Source: Paenibacillus sp. S150 (GTDB lineage: Bacteria > Bacillota > Bacilli > Paenibacillales > Paenibacillaceae). From it: 64,000 bases of DNA. Made by a program: the position numbers and the translations under genes. Shown in pieces: positions 26,611 to 37,065 of this stretch (the stretch's first letter is position 1; each line of letters opens with the position of its first letter). Below the pieces are notes generated by a model. It was not told the origin of the DNA. It was given only the letters and a program-made list of their open reading frames with translations, and ran no database searches. The stretch spans positions 248,001 to 312,000 of the forward strand of contig NZ_JACBYI010000003.1 in NCBI RefSeq assembly GCF_019352175.1. The letters run 5' to 3'.

Positions 26611-26985
26611 ATGGACGACTCCAGCAGAAAAGAACCGTTCCGATATGTGATGAATCAGCCAATCGAATGCTGGCTGGAACTTCCAGCCGGCAACTCCGGG
26701 CCCGGTGCCGGAAAGCTGACTGAAGGGGTGCTGCTCGACCTTAGCCGCTCCGGCTGCAAGGTGCGCACCTCGCTGAACCTCCGCTTCACCGCTGGTGATA
26801 CGAAGCTGATTATCCATTTCCGGCTGGCGGAAGACAAGCTTCAGTTCGAAGGCAGCGTGCGTTGGGGCTGGATGTTTGGACTGGGACAGTTCCAATACGG
26901 CATCCGCCTGGATTTACAGGAAGCTGAAGAAGATCAGCTGCTCCGGGAGCTTGAGCTCTGGACGAATTCGCGCAGAGCGCAATGA
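26611..26985 (+). CDS. PilZ domain protein
   Basis: A single-domain PilZ protein of 124 residues, a family that binds cyclic di-GMP and relays it to motility or surface targets. The N-terminal motif region is SRKEPFRY, where the usual first Arg of RxxxR is Lys, and the second motif is DLSRSG (D/NxSxxG), intact. GGAGGT lies four bases before ATG 26611; the frame is open 14 codons further upstream without a ribosome binding site. Binding is plausible but perhaps weaker because of the Lys. It is monocistronic. Confidence 0.88.
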   Translation: MDDSSRKEPFRYVMNQPIECWLELPAGNSGPGAGKLTEGVLLDLSRSGCKVRTSLNLRFTAGDTKLIIHFRLAEDKLQFEGSVRWGWMFGLGQFQYGIRLDLQEAEEDQLLRELELWTNSRRAQ

Positions 26986-26994
26986 GTATAGTCC

Positions 26995-27505
26995 CTCCGT
27001 CATCAGAGATGCCCTCCTCAAGGAGGACGTCTTTTGGGGATGCGCTTGATCAGCGGCTCTCAGCGGCGGGGAGCAGCAGCACAGTTTCTGCTTGCGCAAA
27101 AGCGAACATGCAGCCCATGATCATGCTTACGCCAACCGGAACCAATATATGCTTATTCTTCGATCCTCCTTTGGATCAGCAGCAGGACCCAGCAGAGCAG
27201 CAGCGGCGAGAGCACACTCTGCACAGCAGGCAACGGCAAAAGCCGTCTGGCATAGGATCTTAAATATCGGTCATGGCTGATAATGGCAGAAATCAGCCGC
27301 GTACAGCCAAAATACCATACGTAATCATATTCAGCGAGACGGGTGCGATCCCCATGGAGCCGCTTCAATCCATATCCCAATCCGGACAATGACCATGGAG
27401 ACAAAGAATGCAAGAAGCCGCTCACGTCTGCGCTCCAAATCGTATTTCATCAGCCTCATCATTCCGCATACACCTCTCGGAACAGCTCATCGACACTTTT
27501 TCCCC
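26995..27505 (-). pseudogene. Decayed ABC exporter (ATPase tail and permease pieces)
   Basis: Read on the minus strand, a 13-residue tail KSVDELFREVYAE ends in TGA, overlapping ATGATG that opens MMRLMKYDLERRRERLLAFF followed by VSMVIVRIGIWIEA. This is the usual ATGA junction of an ABC-2 type ATPase-permease pair. The permease frame then stops (near 27331). Hydrophobic pieces continue in other frames: LLPLPAVQSVLSPLLLCWVL around 27200, then ILVPVGVSMIMGCMFAFAQA around 27110. A stop lies just upstream of the ATPase tail, so nearly the whole ATPase gene is gone. Confidence 0.6.
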
Positions 27506-27634
27506 GCTAATACATGACAACTCTTGTGAGTTTAATAGAAATGATTAATGGACCATCAAAAAAGAAATGATTGGAAAAACGATGTTAGGTTTTAGTAAGA
27601 TTATTTTAAATTCTTAACAGTTAACAAATAATAG

Positions 27635-29050
<1,416 letters not shown>

Positions 29051-29155
29051 CAGTGTCCCGCCTCTGCTTCTGCTTAGGAAGCTATTGTGAAAAAGTTACT
29101 CAGCCTGCCGGCAGCTCTGGCGGACTGCTGCGGCGTCTCTCCGGAGCAAATGCGT

Positions 29156-30223
29156 TCAATCAATGCCTGGTATGTATTGTTCAGCATTGGAAAGCTGTTC
29201 CGTCAGAATGCCTGTTTGCGCCCGAGTGTTTTGTTCCTCCAGCAAAATCTGCATAATTGCCCCTGTACTCACCGAGAGCTGATTTAAATCCACGGACAAC
29301 AGCTTCACCTGCTCCTGCAGCACAGAGGCTTCATCGGTTCCTTCCAGATAGCGGGTCGCAAAATGAAGGAACACATCAACTTTTCTCAGCAGCATCAGCA
29401 CCGGAATGGCCTTGATTTCAGCTGCGGTGAAACGGAATCGGCGGCTGAAGCCCCGGCAAAAATCCCGGACCGCCGTCTTTTCATCCGTATGCCCCAGCAG
29501 CCCGGACAGAATAACCGCCGGCTCCATTGCCCGCACATCGGAGGTGCAAAACTCAAAGTCAAGCAATGCGGCTACTTGCCGGTGATCCTTTGTCTCCACC
29601 AGCAGATTGGAAGCGTTCAAATCACCATGCACCAGCTGGTGCGGCAGCCCTTCCAATTCTGCCAGTGAAGCCGTGATATTTTCATGCGCCCTGTAGAGCA
29701 GCTGCAGCTCCTGGCCCAGTTCAGTAAGAGGAACAGGCGGGTTGAGGCACAGCTCCCGGATAACTTCTCCGGTGCACAGCGGATAAGCCCGGCGCAGCTC
29801 ATAATAAGGGCGGTACACCGGAGCAAGGCCCGGACTTACGCCGGCCAGCACACGGGACAACGTACCTGCCGCCTCTCCGAAGGATTCGAAATAGCCGGAT
29901 TCCTCTTCTGCGGGCGAATCGCCGTCAATATATTGAAACAAGCAGGCAAATTTGCCTGCCCCCTCCTCCAGCTGAACCAGAGTTTCTCCGGTTGGGGTGA
30001 GGATGGGCACAGGCACCTGGAATGGCAGAGACCTTCCCCCCAGCTTTTGCAGCACGGCATGCTCGAATTCGATTTTGCCTCTGTCCCTGTGCGTATCATA
30101 GATCCGCAGCACAGCACGTCGAGCTCCATTTTCAACAAAATAAGTAGTATTATTCCAGCCTCCACTCCGCTTGCTCAGCTTCCCGTTCCACTCCGGCCAA
30201 ATCTGGCTTATAAGGGTATCCGT
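29156..30223 (-). CDS. APH-fold phosphotransferase with abnormal start
   Basis: A homoserine-kinase/aminoglycoside-phosphotransferase fold protein. The catalytic loop is LVHGDLNASNLLVE and the metal-binding Asp lies in ALLDFEFC. The last standard start codon in frame (GTG 30112) would cut off conserved N-terminal residues WPEWNGKLSKRSGGWNNTTY, which precede it in the same open frame. No ATG, GTG or TTG exists between there and the upstream TAG near 30270. ACG at 30221-30223 stands nine bases after GAGAGGGG, exactly where a start is expected, so I extend the gene to it. Either ACG is used, the start has mutated, or the sequence has an error. Substrate unknown. Confidence 0.7.
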   Translation of the reverse strand, partial: TDTLISQIWPEWNGKLSKRSGGWNNTTYFVENGARRAVLRIYDTHRDRGKIEFEHAVLQKLGGRSLPFQVPVPILTPTGETLVQLEEGAGKFACLFQYIDGDSPAEEESGYFESFGEAAGTLSRVLAGVSPGLAPVYRPYYELRRAYPLCTGEVIRELCLNPPVPLTELGQELQLLYRAHENITASLAELEGLPHQLVHGDLNASNLLVETKDHRQVAALLDFEFCTSDVRAMEPAVILSGLLGHTDEKTAVRDFCRGFSRRFRFTAAEIKAIPVLMLLRKVDVFLHFATRYLEGTDEASVLQEQVKLLSVDLNQLSVSTGAIMQILLEEQNTRAQTGILTEQLSNAEQYIPGID

Positions 30224-30284
30224 AGGCTTATGCCCCTCTCTTATTTGTGCTCTTTGCTTCCGGCTATCCGGCTAATTGAATGAA

Positions 30285-30851
30285 TTAGAAATCGTATGCC
30301 GCTTCTTGTATTCTTTTTATTTCCCGGTAGGTGTCAGCGGTGATTTTCAAGTCCTCCGCCAGCCGCTGGAGACGCAATATAACATCGTCATTTACAATTT
30401 CTTTTTTGTAAAAATCCTTTTCTTCTATAAATACATAGGTTTGCACGATTTGCGCTTTCATATAGGACAGGATGGGCTTCAATTGCTGCTCAGGCACCAG
30501 ATAATGCTTGGCAGAGCCCGCCGTCACCACAATGCCGGCCACTTTGCCGAGCAATGCATTCTGCGGCAGCAGGTCGAATATATTTTTCAATGTACCCGGC
30601 AAAGATGCCTGAAATACGGGCATGCCGAATACAATTACATCGGAATCCATCAGTTCACCTGCAACATAACCCGTATCCCCTTCATATTCCAGGAAATTGC
30701 GCCCGTCGCTGAACTGGATATGGTAATCTTTCAGGTCTATGATCTGGACAGTGCCGCCTGCAAATTGCTCCTGAATATATTTAGCCGCTGTCTGCAGAGC
30801 CGTACTGGTTTTTGAACCGACCGCAGAACCGGACAGCAGAGTCACTTTCAT
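30285..30851 (-). CDS. NADPH-dependent FMN reductase
   Basis: A flavodoxin-fold protein of 188 residues that reduces flavin or quinones with NAD(P)H. It opens MKVTLLSGSAVGSKTSTAL (phosphate-binding loop) and contains VIVFGMPVFQASLPGTLKNIFDLLP and GIVVTAGSAKHYL, typical of the SsuE/MsuE-like group. It overlaps the monooxygenase gene by four bases (ATGA). This pairing indicates a two-component flavin monooxygenase system in which this protein supplies reduced FMN. Confidence 0.9.
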   Translation of the reverse strand: MKVTLLSGSAVGSKTSTALQTAAKYIQEQFAGGTVQIIDLKDYHIQFSDGRNFLEYEGDTGYVAGELMDSDVIVFGMPVFQASLPGTLKNIFDLLPQNALLGKVAGIVVTAGSAKHYLVPEQQLKPILSYMKAQIVQTYVFIEEKDFYKKEIVNDDVILRLQRLAEDLKITADTYREIKRIQEAAYDF

Positions 30852-31903
30852 TGTACTTCCTCCTTAGTGTATTTTTTCAGTGCAGGAATAATTTCTGTAC
30901 CAATCAGCTCGATATTTTTCATGATTTTTGCAAAAGGCACCCCTCCAAAGTCCAACTGGGCCGTATAGCGCTGGTGCCCGAACAGCTCATGCTGATAGAG
31001 CAGCTTCTCAATGATTTGCTGGGGACTGCCAACGTTCAATACATCTCTCTTGTCCAAGCCCTGGGCAAAATGCTGCTTGGGAAAACCCCTTCCGTTCGTC
31101 AGCTTCATCCCTTCATTAATATGGGGATAATATTCCTGCAGCGCCTGCTGGGTCGTTTCGGCGGCATAAAAGAATCCGGCGGTCGCCACAGGCAGCTCTG
31201 ACGGATCAAAGCCCCCGCTTGCGGCGGCTTCTCTGTAGGCATCGATGGAGCGTTTGAAGCTGGAGGCCGGACCTCCCAAATGGGCCAAAAACATCGGAAC
31301 GCCTGCATAGCCTGCCTTTATGGCGCTTGCCGGCGTACCGCCCACCGCCCGCCAAATCGGCAGCGAGCCGTTTTGGGGCCGCGGAATCACCTGGGCGTTC
31401 TCCAGAGGAGCACGGAATTTCCCCTTCCAGTTAAGTGTTTCATTCTGGTTAATTTGGAGCAGCAAATCGAACTTTTCCTCGAACAGCTCCTCATAGTCGT
31501 CCACATTATAGCCAAGCAATTTGTACAGGCCAATGCGGGAGGCACGCCCGGCAATGATCTCCGCGCGCCCTCCGGAGATCAGATCAACAGTGGAGAAATC
31601 TTCATATACCCGTACAGGGTCCGAGGTGCTGATGATGGTCGAGGAACTGCCGATTCTCATATGTCTGGTGGCTTGGGCAATAGCGGAGAGAATAACGGTA
31701 TGGGCCTGGGTAGCGAAATAAGACTGGTGGCTTTCTCCGACACTAAAAAATTCAACCCCCGCCTGCTCGGCAAGCTGCGCCATCTCAATAATCTCCCGGA
31801 TTCTTTGCCCAGCGGATATGCGTTCTCCGCTGGCCGGGTCCGGGAGATGGTCCCCAAGTGTATACAGGCCAAATTCCAATCCATTTTTCTTGAAGGTATG
31901 CAT
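30848..31903 (-). CDS. Luciferase-like flavin monooxygenase
   Basis: A TIM-barrel protein of about 351 residues in the bacterial-luciferase-like (LLM) family. It has FFSVGESHQSYFATQAH, the segment IGSSSTIISTSDPVRVYEDFSTVDLISGGRAEI, and VGGTPASAIKAGYAGVPMF. Such enzymes oxidise small molecules such as sulfonates, alkanes, chelators or thioethers using reduced flavin. AAGGAAG is nine bases before ATG 31903; an ATG two codons earlier is closer. It is coupled to the FMN reductase. Sulfur scavenging is a guess, encouraged weakly by the sulfurtransferase next door, which is divergent. Confidence 0.9.
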   Translation of the reverse strand: MHTFKKNGLEFGLYTLGDHLPDPASGERISAGQRIREIIEMAQLAEQAGVEFFSVGESHQSYFATQAHTVILSAIAQATRHMRIGSSSTIISTSDPVRVYEDFSTVDLISGGRAEIIAGRASRIGLYKLLGYNVDDYEELFEEKFDLLLQINQNETLNWKGKFRAPLENAQVIPRPQNGSLPIWRAVGGTPASAIKAGYAGVPMFLAHLGGPASSFKRSIDAYREAAASGGFDPSELPVATAGFFYAAETTQQALQEYYPHINEGMKLTNGRGFPKQHFAQGLDKRDVLNVGSPQQIIEKLLYQHELFGHQRYTAQLDFGGVPFAKIMKNIELIGTEIIPALKKYTKEEVQ

Positions 31904-32154
31904 GTGCATCTTCTTCCTTTCTTATCAGTTCTGCACTACTATAGTGCGACTGTTCATTTATTTCAATACAATCATTATACACCATTAAATATAATATTGT
32001 AAGTAATGTACTTTTAGTTATATACATTAAAAAAGTTTTCCCTTGCCCTGCTGGCTTTCAGGCTCTTTCCGGATCTCATGCAGCCGGTTATGCGGATTTC
32101 CATTTTTCCGCTATAATAAATTTCATATTGATATATGCAAAGGATGGGATACTT

Positions 32155-33042
32155 ATGGACGCTACCGTTTCCATGCGCTGGCTGCTGGCAAGACTCTATG
32201 AGCCGGAGCAGACAATCGTCGACTGCCGGTTTACACTCGGTAAACCTGAGGCTGGCCGGGAAAGCTATGAACAAGAGCATATTCCGGGTGCTGTCTATCT
32301 CGATTTGGAACTTGATCTGTCCAGTCCTGCAGGGGAACACGGCGGACGCCATCCCTTGCCCGACCCGCAGGCGCTTGCTGCACGCCTCTCGAAGCTCGGA
32401 ATTGGCAACGATACACGCATCGTGGCCTATGATGACGAGAATGGCATGAATGCTGCGCGGCTTTGGTGGCTGCTGCGCTACCTCGGACATGAGCAGGCAT
32501 TCATTCTGGAAGGCGGGTTCAGCGCCTGGAAAGCAGCGGAATTCCCGGTGACGGATCATCAGCCGGTGCGGGTGCCAAGTTCATTTACAGCAAATGTGCA
32601 GCCGCAGATGCTGGCAGATGTCGGTGAGGTTCGCCGGGTATCCGGACAGACGGTTGAAAATGCTCCGGCTTCGGATTCAGATTCGACCTCTGCTCTTCCC
32701 GTGCTGATCGACTCCCGCGCGAATGACCGCTATCGCGGGCAGAATGAAACGCTGGACAAGAAGGCCGGACATATCCCGGGCGCGGTCAACTACTTCTGGA
32801 AGGATACGCAGCACGCAGACGGCAGCTTTAAGAGCGCTGAGGAGTTGCAGGAGCATTTCTCCGAGCTGGACCAAGACGCTGAGATCATCGTCTACTGCGG
32901 CTCCGGCGTAACCGCCTGCCCCAATGTGCTGGCGCTGGAGAAGGCCGGATTCAAGAATGTCCGGCTGTATGCGGGGAGCTGGAGCGATTGGAGTTCGTAC
33001 CCTCAAAACCCTGTAGCCACTGGCGACAAAGAAAAGGCTTAA
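32155..33042 (+). CDS. Two-domain sulfurtransferase (rhodanese)
   Basis: A 295-residue tandem rhodanese, transferring sulfur from thiosulfate or 3-mercaptopyruvate to acceptors. The N-terminal domain (about 1-130) has IVDCRFTL and an inactive loop (YDDENGMNA, Asp in place of Cys). The C-terminal domain has the active loop VYCGSGVTACPNV with catalytic Cys. The two are joined by a Ser/Asp-rich linker. ATG 32155 follows AAGGATGGG. It is followed by a hairpin terminator and a patch of gene fragments containing a related C-terminal piece. Confidence 0.93.
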   Translation: MDATVSMRWLLARLYEPEQTIVDCRFTLGKPEAGRESYEQEHIPGAVYLDLELDLSSPAGEHGGRHPLPDPQALAARLSKLGIGNDTRIVAYDDENGMNAARLWWLLRYLGHEQAFILEGGFSAWKAAEFPVTDHQPVRVPSSFTANVQPQMLADVGEVRRVSGQTVENAPASDSDSTSALPVLIDSRANDRYRGQNETLDKKAGHIPGAVNYFWKDTQHADGSFKSAEELQEHFSELDQDAEIIVYCGSGVTACPNVLALEKAGFKNVRLYAGSWSDWSSYPQNPVATGDKEKA

Positions 33043-33066
33043 ACGGCATAGCAGCATGTGACTCGG

Positions 33067-33098
33067 AGTACATCGTTCATGTAGCGATGTACTTCTTT
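33067..33098 (+). terminator. Hairpin after the sulfurtransferase gene
   Basis: AGTACATCG, a nine-base loop, CGATGTACT, then TCTTTG: a perfect nine-base stem 25 bp past the stop, with a short T-run. The following stretch 33100-33520 shows no gene. Confidence 0.6.
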
Positions 33099-33536
33099 GC
33101 TACGTGCTCGGGATCGTCGAAGTCAACAAGGAGTCAACGCTCGCTCTCTGTAAACATTTTCAGGAAGCCCCGCACCGAGCGCCTGTTTGTATGATTCTTT
33201 ATTTATCGTACAGCCCACCGAGCATACGTCCTCACCGCTGTACGCAAACAATGAAAGCCGGCAGTTACGACTTATGAAGCGGTTGATCAAATCAGTCAAC
33301 GGCTCAACAGCGATAAGTACTCATTCAACATGAAGTCAACAAAAATGGTGATTTAAGGTGATTGCGGCGGAAGTCAAACGTTTGTGTGTTGCTGTTGTCG
33401 TGGATTGTAAAATATGAAAAATTAAGTGAATTAGATATGCAGATCGACTGTTCAGATAGCCGTGGTTAAAAGGTTACGATACTGCTGTGTATTTTGAGGG
33501 GACTTGGGTTGAGGTGCCTAAAAGGAGTTGCAAAAG

Positions 33537-33899
33537 TTGAGCGAGATAGTACAGCTTGAAAAGCTATGTAATTATTTAATGCTCGGAGAGATAGTAGAAG
33601 CGCCTGTAGCAGTGAGTGGCGGGTTTATGCACCGAATGTATGCGTTAAAAACCACTCTCGGGAGATACGTAGTCAAAGCACTAAACCCAGAAATCATGCG
33701 CAGACCTACTGCCATGAAAAACTTTATTGACTCAGAACGGATTGCCAATGTTGCTGCAGGCTATGTGCCTGCCCTACCGGCTAAAGTGTTCAGTGAAAAT
33801 TCTATTCATGAAGTAGACGATCAATTCTATCTTGTTTTTGATTGGATAGATGGACGATACACTCCATTATACGCTATGCAGATACTATCTTTGAGTTAG
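33537..33899 (+). pseudogene. Truncated APH-family phosphotransferase
   Basis: AAAGGAG precedes TTG 33537. The frame encodes the N-terminal lobe of an aminoglycoside-phosphotransferase-like kinase (VSGGFMHRMYALKTTLGRYVVKALNPE, later DDQFYLVFDWIDG). It ends after about 120 residues, before the catalytic loop. Family members have about 300 residues. The bases after it show scattered stops in all frames. Its base composition is more AT-rich than the neighbouring genes, which suggests acquired DNA. Confidence 0.75.
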
Positions 33900-33959
33900 A
33901 AGCATGGCTTAAGATCGAAGAAGCTTGATGCACTTCTCTTTATTAAGGATACGATAGTT

Positions 33960-34250
33960 TCTCAATTACGATGGCTTGCAAGCAACAGCGTTGGACACTT
34001 GTCCCCCCTTCGGGTGTTACTTTACTTCGCTTGGCCTTTTGTTGGCGATCCGTTCGGCTTGACCTAGCCACAGGGTGGATGACTTGCCCGACTCAAACCG
34101 TCTTGCCGCTCCAGCCCCGTCCTCCACGGGCTTCTTGCTCCACAAGTCCGCCCAAGCGCCAAGGGAGGTCGTTGAAAACGGGCGTTGGCATGTCTTCCGA
34201 GGCATTCCCGCCGCGCTGCTCCGAACCCCCATTTTTTTTCGTTGGAACTA
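33960..34250. other. GC-rich stretch without recognisable gene
   Basis: This block is compositionally unlike the AT-rich fragment before it. Frames on both strands are open for about 70-110 codons (minus strand, MGVRSSAAGMPRKTCQRPFS onward), but I recognise no family and see no good ribosome binding site. It joins the APH fragment to the sulfurtransferase tail. It could be part of a dispersed element or a structured RNA. Confidence 0.4.
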
Positions 34251-34337
34251 TTCAAGAATCGGGGGCGTGGGGGAGTAAGGAGCTGGAGCGACTGGATTTC
34301 ATATAGCGAGAATCCGGTGGCGACGGTGGAAGAATAA
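34250..34337 (+). pseudogene. Detached C-terminus of a second sulfurtransferase
   Basis: From 34281 the frame reads SWSDWISYSENPVATVEE and stops at TAA 34335-34337. It matches the end of the intact gene (SWSDWSSYPQNPVATGDKEK). DNA likeness seems to begin at TTCAAGAAT (34252). A strong hairpin follows at once. It is either the tail of a deleted tandem paralog or the original 3' end displaced by an insertion. Confidence 0.8.
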
Positions 34338-34341
34338 ATTA

Positions 34342-34372
34342 CAAAGAGCCCGCGCAGGACGCGGGCTCTTTG
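34342..34372. terminator. Perfect 13-bp hairpin terminator
   Basis: CAAAGAGCCCGCG, loop CAGGA, CGCGGGCTCTTTG. The perfect stem ends in CTCTTTG, so it can act on either strand: on the plus strand for the sulfurtransferase remnant, and on the minus strand after the chemoreceptor gene. Confidence 0.8.
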
Positions 34373-34460
34373 TGCTGAAGTTATGCCGGGGTACAAATCG
34401 TACAGAGCAACAAGAGAAATTTTCTAAGCTATTAATATGCGAATGCTAAAGCCCGTACTT

Positions 34461-36581
34461 TCAGACCTTGAATTTTTTGATCAGCTCCTGTAAACTTTCG
34501 GAAATTCCAGCCAGTTCATGAGTGGAGTGATTGATTTCTAGCATCATGGCCATTTGCTCCTCAGTTGAAGCCGAGGTTGATTGAGCGCTGTCCGCCGTCC
34601 GTTTGGAAATATTGGAAAGCTCAAACACCGTAGCTGAAACCTGTTCCGTACTGGCTGACATCTGCTCGGCTGAAGCAGATATATCTTGGATCATTCCATT
34701 AATGAGCGTGGTCGACTGTTCAATACCGCTGAAAGCATCGGCTGCGTCAGTTGAAACCTGTAATCCCTGATTAAGCTGCTCACGGACATTCCCCTGCAGC
34801 GCTTGGTTTGAACGATGAATTAATTCGATCATTCGGTTGAGGGTGCTGCCGATCTGCACAGCAGTTTGGTTTGACTGCTCAGACAATTTCCGAACTTCAG
34901 ACGCAACGACCGCAAACCCCCGCCCGTTCTCGCCGGCACGTGAAGCCTCGATGGCGGCATTCAAGGACAGCAAATTGGTTTGTCTGGAAATATCGGAAAT
35001 TGCCACTGTCATCTTTCCCGCTTCGCCGGAGAGCATGGACAGCTCGTTCATAATTCCGGAAGAATCATCAACGGCGGACATAATTCTGTTCATCTGATTA
35101 CCGACTTCCTGAATATGATTATTGCCGACACTGACCTGTTCGCCTGTCTTGTAAGCAGCTTCCACAATGACTCCCGCAGATTCAGCGACAGATACAATGC
35201 CGCGGGCCATTTCATCAATTGTACTAGCCGCCTGTTTAGCGGCTTCCGCACCACTAACTGCATACTCTGCATTTTCCTGAACTATTTCAGTAACATGGTT
35301 CACAGACTCAGTCGTCTCCTGTGTACTCTTCTGAATGATATCAGCGGATGCTGCCAACATCTCGGAAGCCGATTTAACGGCCGTCACCATATTTTGTAAA
35401 GACATTGTCATATGATTGAAATTGGAGGCCAATAATCCAAACTCATCCTTCTTATTATAGGCTACTCTTCCCGTCAGATCACCTTCACGAATCGTTTGGA
35501 TACTGGATTGCAGGTTCTTAATAGGACGTTTGAAGGCTCTCCAAAGGTAGACTATAAGCAAACAGGAAAAAACAAAACTTACAGCGATATAAGATAAGAC
35601 AGCTATCTTAATTGGCTTAACCGCGTTAATATAATCTTCTGCGCCTACCAAAGCGCTAATTTCCCAACCGGTTGTCGGATCGATTGCGCTTAACGCATTC
35701 AGATAGATTGTTTCTCCTGTAACATCAGTTTGTATCTCCGAAGCAAAAAAATCGTCAGCTTTGCCAGGTGTAAAGTCTGCAGGAATCTGCTCGATTTCCT
35801 TGAACGGGAACCCTAGATCAAATCCATATGTATACAAATTACCTGCGCCCGCAACAACTTCACGCTCAGGAGTAAGGATAAGCAAACTCCCATTTTCACC
35901 GATATTAAAGTTGCTTATCAGTTCGGAAATCTTACTTGTGCTGACGCTGAACTTCAATGTACTCCCGCTGCCTTCCAGTTTACGAGTAAAAGTGACTACC
36001 TGATTCCCGGTCAGCGGGTCTGTTTCAGGCGTCGAAATCTGATATTTCTTTGCGTTTTCGGAGATGCTTTGATTTAACTCTTGTTCCAGCGAAACTATAC
36101 TGCCTTCAGTGGAAATCGGTGCGGATACCATGCTACCGTCCGCTTGCTCAACTATAACAGATTCAAGATATGACATGGTTTCAAGTAAATAATTGAGCCG
36201 ATTCTGCAAAGCCGCAGCATTATCCAGATCTGAACCTGACTCCAGAAAATATGCGGTCTGGTCGAGCTCTCTGACAACCGAATTGAAAATTTGACCTATC
36301 GTATTCTGGGCAATATTCAAACTTGCCTTGACGCCTATCTGAATTTGTTTATTAACTTCGCTCTTTGCACTATCATACGAAACAAATCCTATTAAGCTGC
36401 TAGGGATGAGAAGCACTAACAAAAGCACAGTTATCATCTTTCCCATAAAAGATTTATACCACTTGTAATTCCCCCCTTTTTTAGCTATAGCTTGGCGTAC
36501 CTTCAACCGTTCCTTCGGAGGTTGGTGTGCTTGCTTTGCAGTTGTTATCGTATGTAGTTGGGTTGGCTCTTCCTGGTTCAT
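34461..36581 (-). CDS. Methyl-accepting chemotaxis protein
   Basis: A transmembrane chemoreceptor of 706 residues. A long cytoplasmic N-terminal stretch (about 1-45) precedes TM1 ([20 protein letters not shown]). An extracellular double-Cache-like sensor follows (about 70-320), then TM2 ([21 protein letters not shown]), HAMP, and the signalling domain. Its hairpin tip contains [33 protein letters not shown], the CheW/CheA contact. GGAGGT lies ten bases before the ATG. Ligand unknown. The 45-residue cytoplasmic extension before TM1 is longer than usual. Confidence 0.95.
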   Translation of the reverse strand: MNQEEPTQLHTITTAKQAHQPPKERLKVRQAIAKKGGNYKWYKSFMGKMITVLLLVLLIPSSLIGFVSYDSAKSEVNKQIQIGVKASLNIAQNTIGQIFNSVVRELDQTAYFLESGSDLDNAAALQNRLNYLLETMSYLESVIVEQADGSMVSAPISTEGSIVSLEQELNQSISENAKKYQISTPETDPLTGNQVVTFTRKLEGSGSTLKFSVSTSKISELISNFNIGENGSLLILTPEREVVAGAGNLYTYGFDLGFPFKEIEQIPADFTPGKADDFFASEIQTDVTGETIYLNALSAIDPTTGWEISALVGAEDYINAVKPIKIAVLSYIAVSFVFSCLLIVYLWRAFKRPIKNLQSSIQTIREGDLTGRVAYNKKDEFGLLASNFNHMTMSLQNMVTAVKSASEMLAASADIIQKSTQETTESVNHVTEIVQENAEYAVSGAEAAKQAASTIDEMARGIVSVAESAGVIVEAAYKTGEQVSVGNNHIQEVGNQMNRIMSAVDDSSGIMNELSMLSGEAGKMTVAISDISRQTNLLSLNAAIEASRAGENGRGFAVVASEVRKLSEQSNQTAVQIGSTLNRMIELIHRSNQALQGNVREQLNQGLQVSTDAADAFSGIEQSTTLINGMIQDISASAEQMSASTEQVSATVFELSNISKRTADSAQSTSASTEEQMAMMLEINHSTHELAGISESLQELIKKFKV

Positions 36582-36746
36582 CTTCTAATGACCTCCGAAT
36601 ATTTTTTCACCATATTTGTCAGTTGAACATGGTTTCAATGTTTACTATCGACGAAATAAGTTGAAAAATTTAGATTATTTCAGAAAATAAGTATATTTGC
36701 ATAAAAAACATGATGATTTGTCTGAATTTTCTGAAAAATAATACTA

Positions 36747-36902
36747 ATGCTACGGCAAGAATATCGAACCGAGGATTTCAGGTGTAAGATTGCCAACATA
36801 TCACACGAGCTGAAGACGCCTCTCGGCATCGTAAAGGGCTTTGCGGAAACAGGCGAGGTTGTTTTCCAGTTCAAAAACGATCAGGGCCAAGAGCTCAACT
36901 GA
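36747..36902 (+). pseudogene. Histidine kinase fragment with H-box
   Basis: A 51-codon frame containing FRCKIANISHELKTPLGIVK followed by GFAE, an unmistakable phospho-accepting H-box of a sensor kinase. It then jumps to TGEVVFQFKNDQGQELN and stops. The sensor, the rest of the dimerisation domain and the ATPase domain are absent. The surrounding 36603-36746 and 36903-37020 are noncoding. Confidence 0.75.
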
Positions 36903-37065
36903 AAAAAAGAAATCACACTGAAATAAAAAACACAACGGCCTGGAACTTTCAGGGCTGTCCTGTAAAACAGCTGCGGCGCCTCCTCCCCCTATCCACAAAA
37001 ATATTTCATATTCCCAAATCCAGTGGAATAAAGTGTGATATTGATACCAAGAGGAGGATCAAGGC

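Noticed and set aside
34017..34232. A minus-strand 71-codon frame in the fragment island
   Set aside because: No ribosome binding site and no family recognised. It lies in a composite region with other broken genes, so it is listed only as an unexplained stretch.
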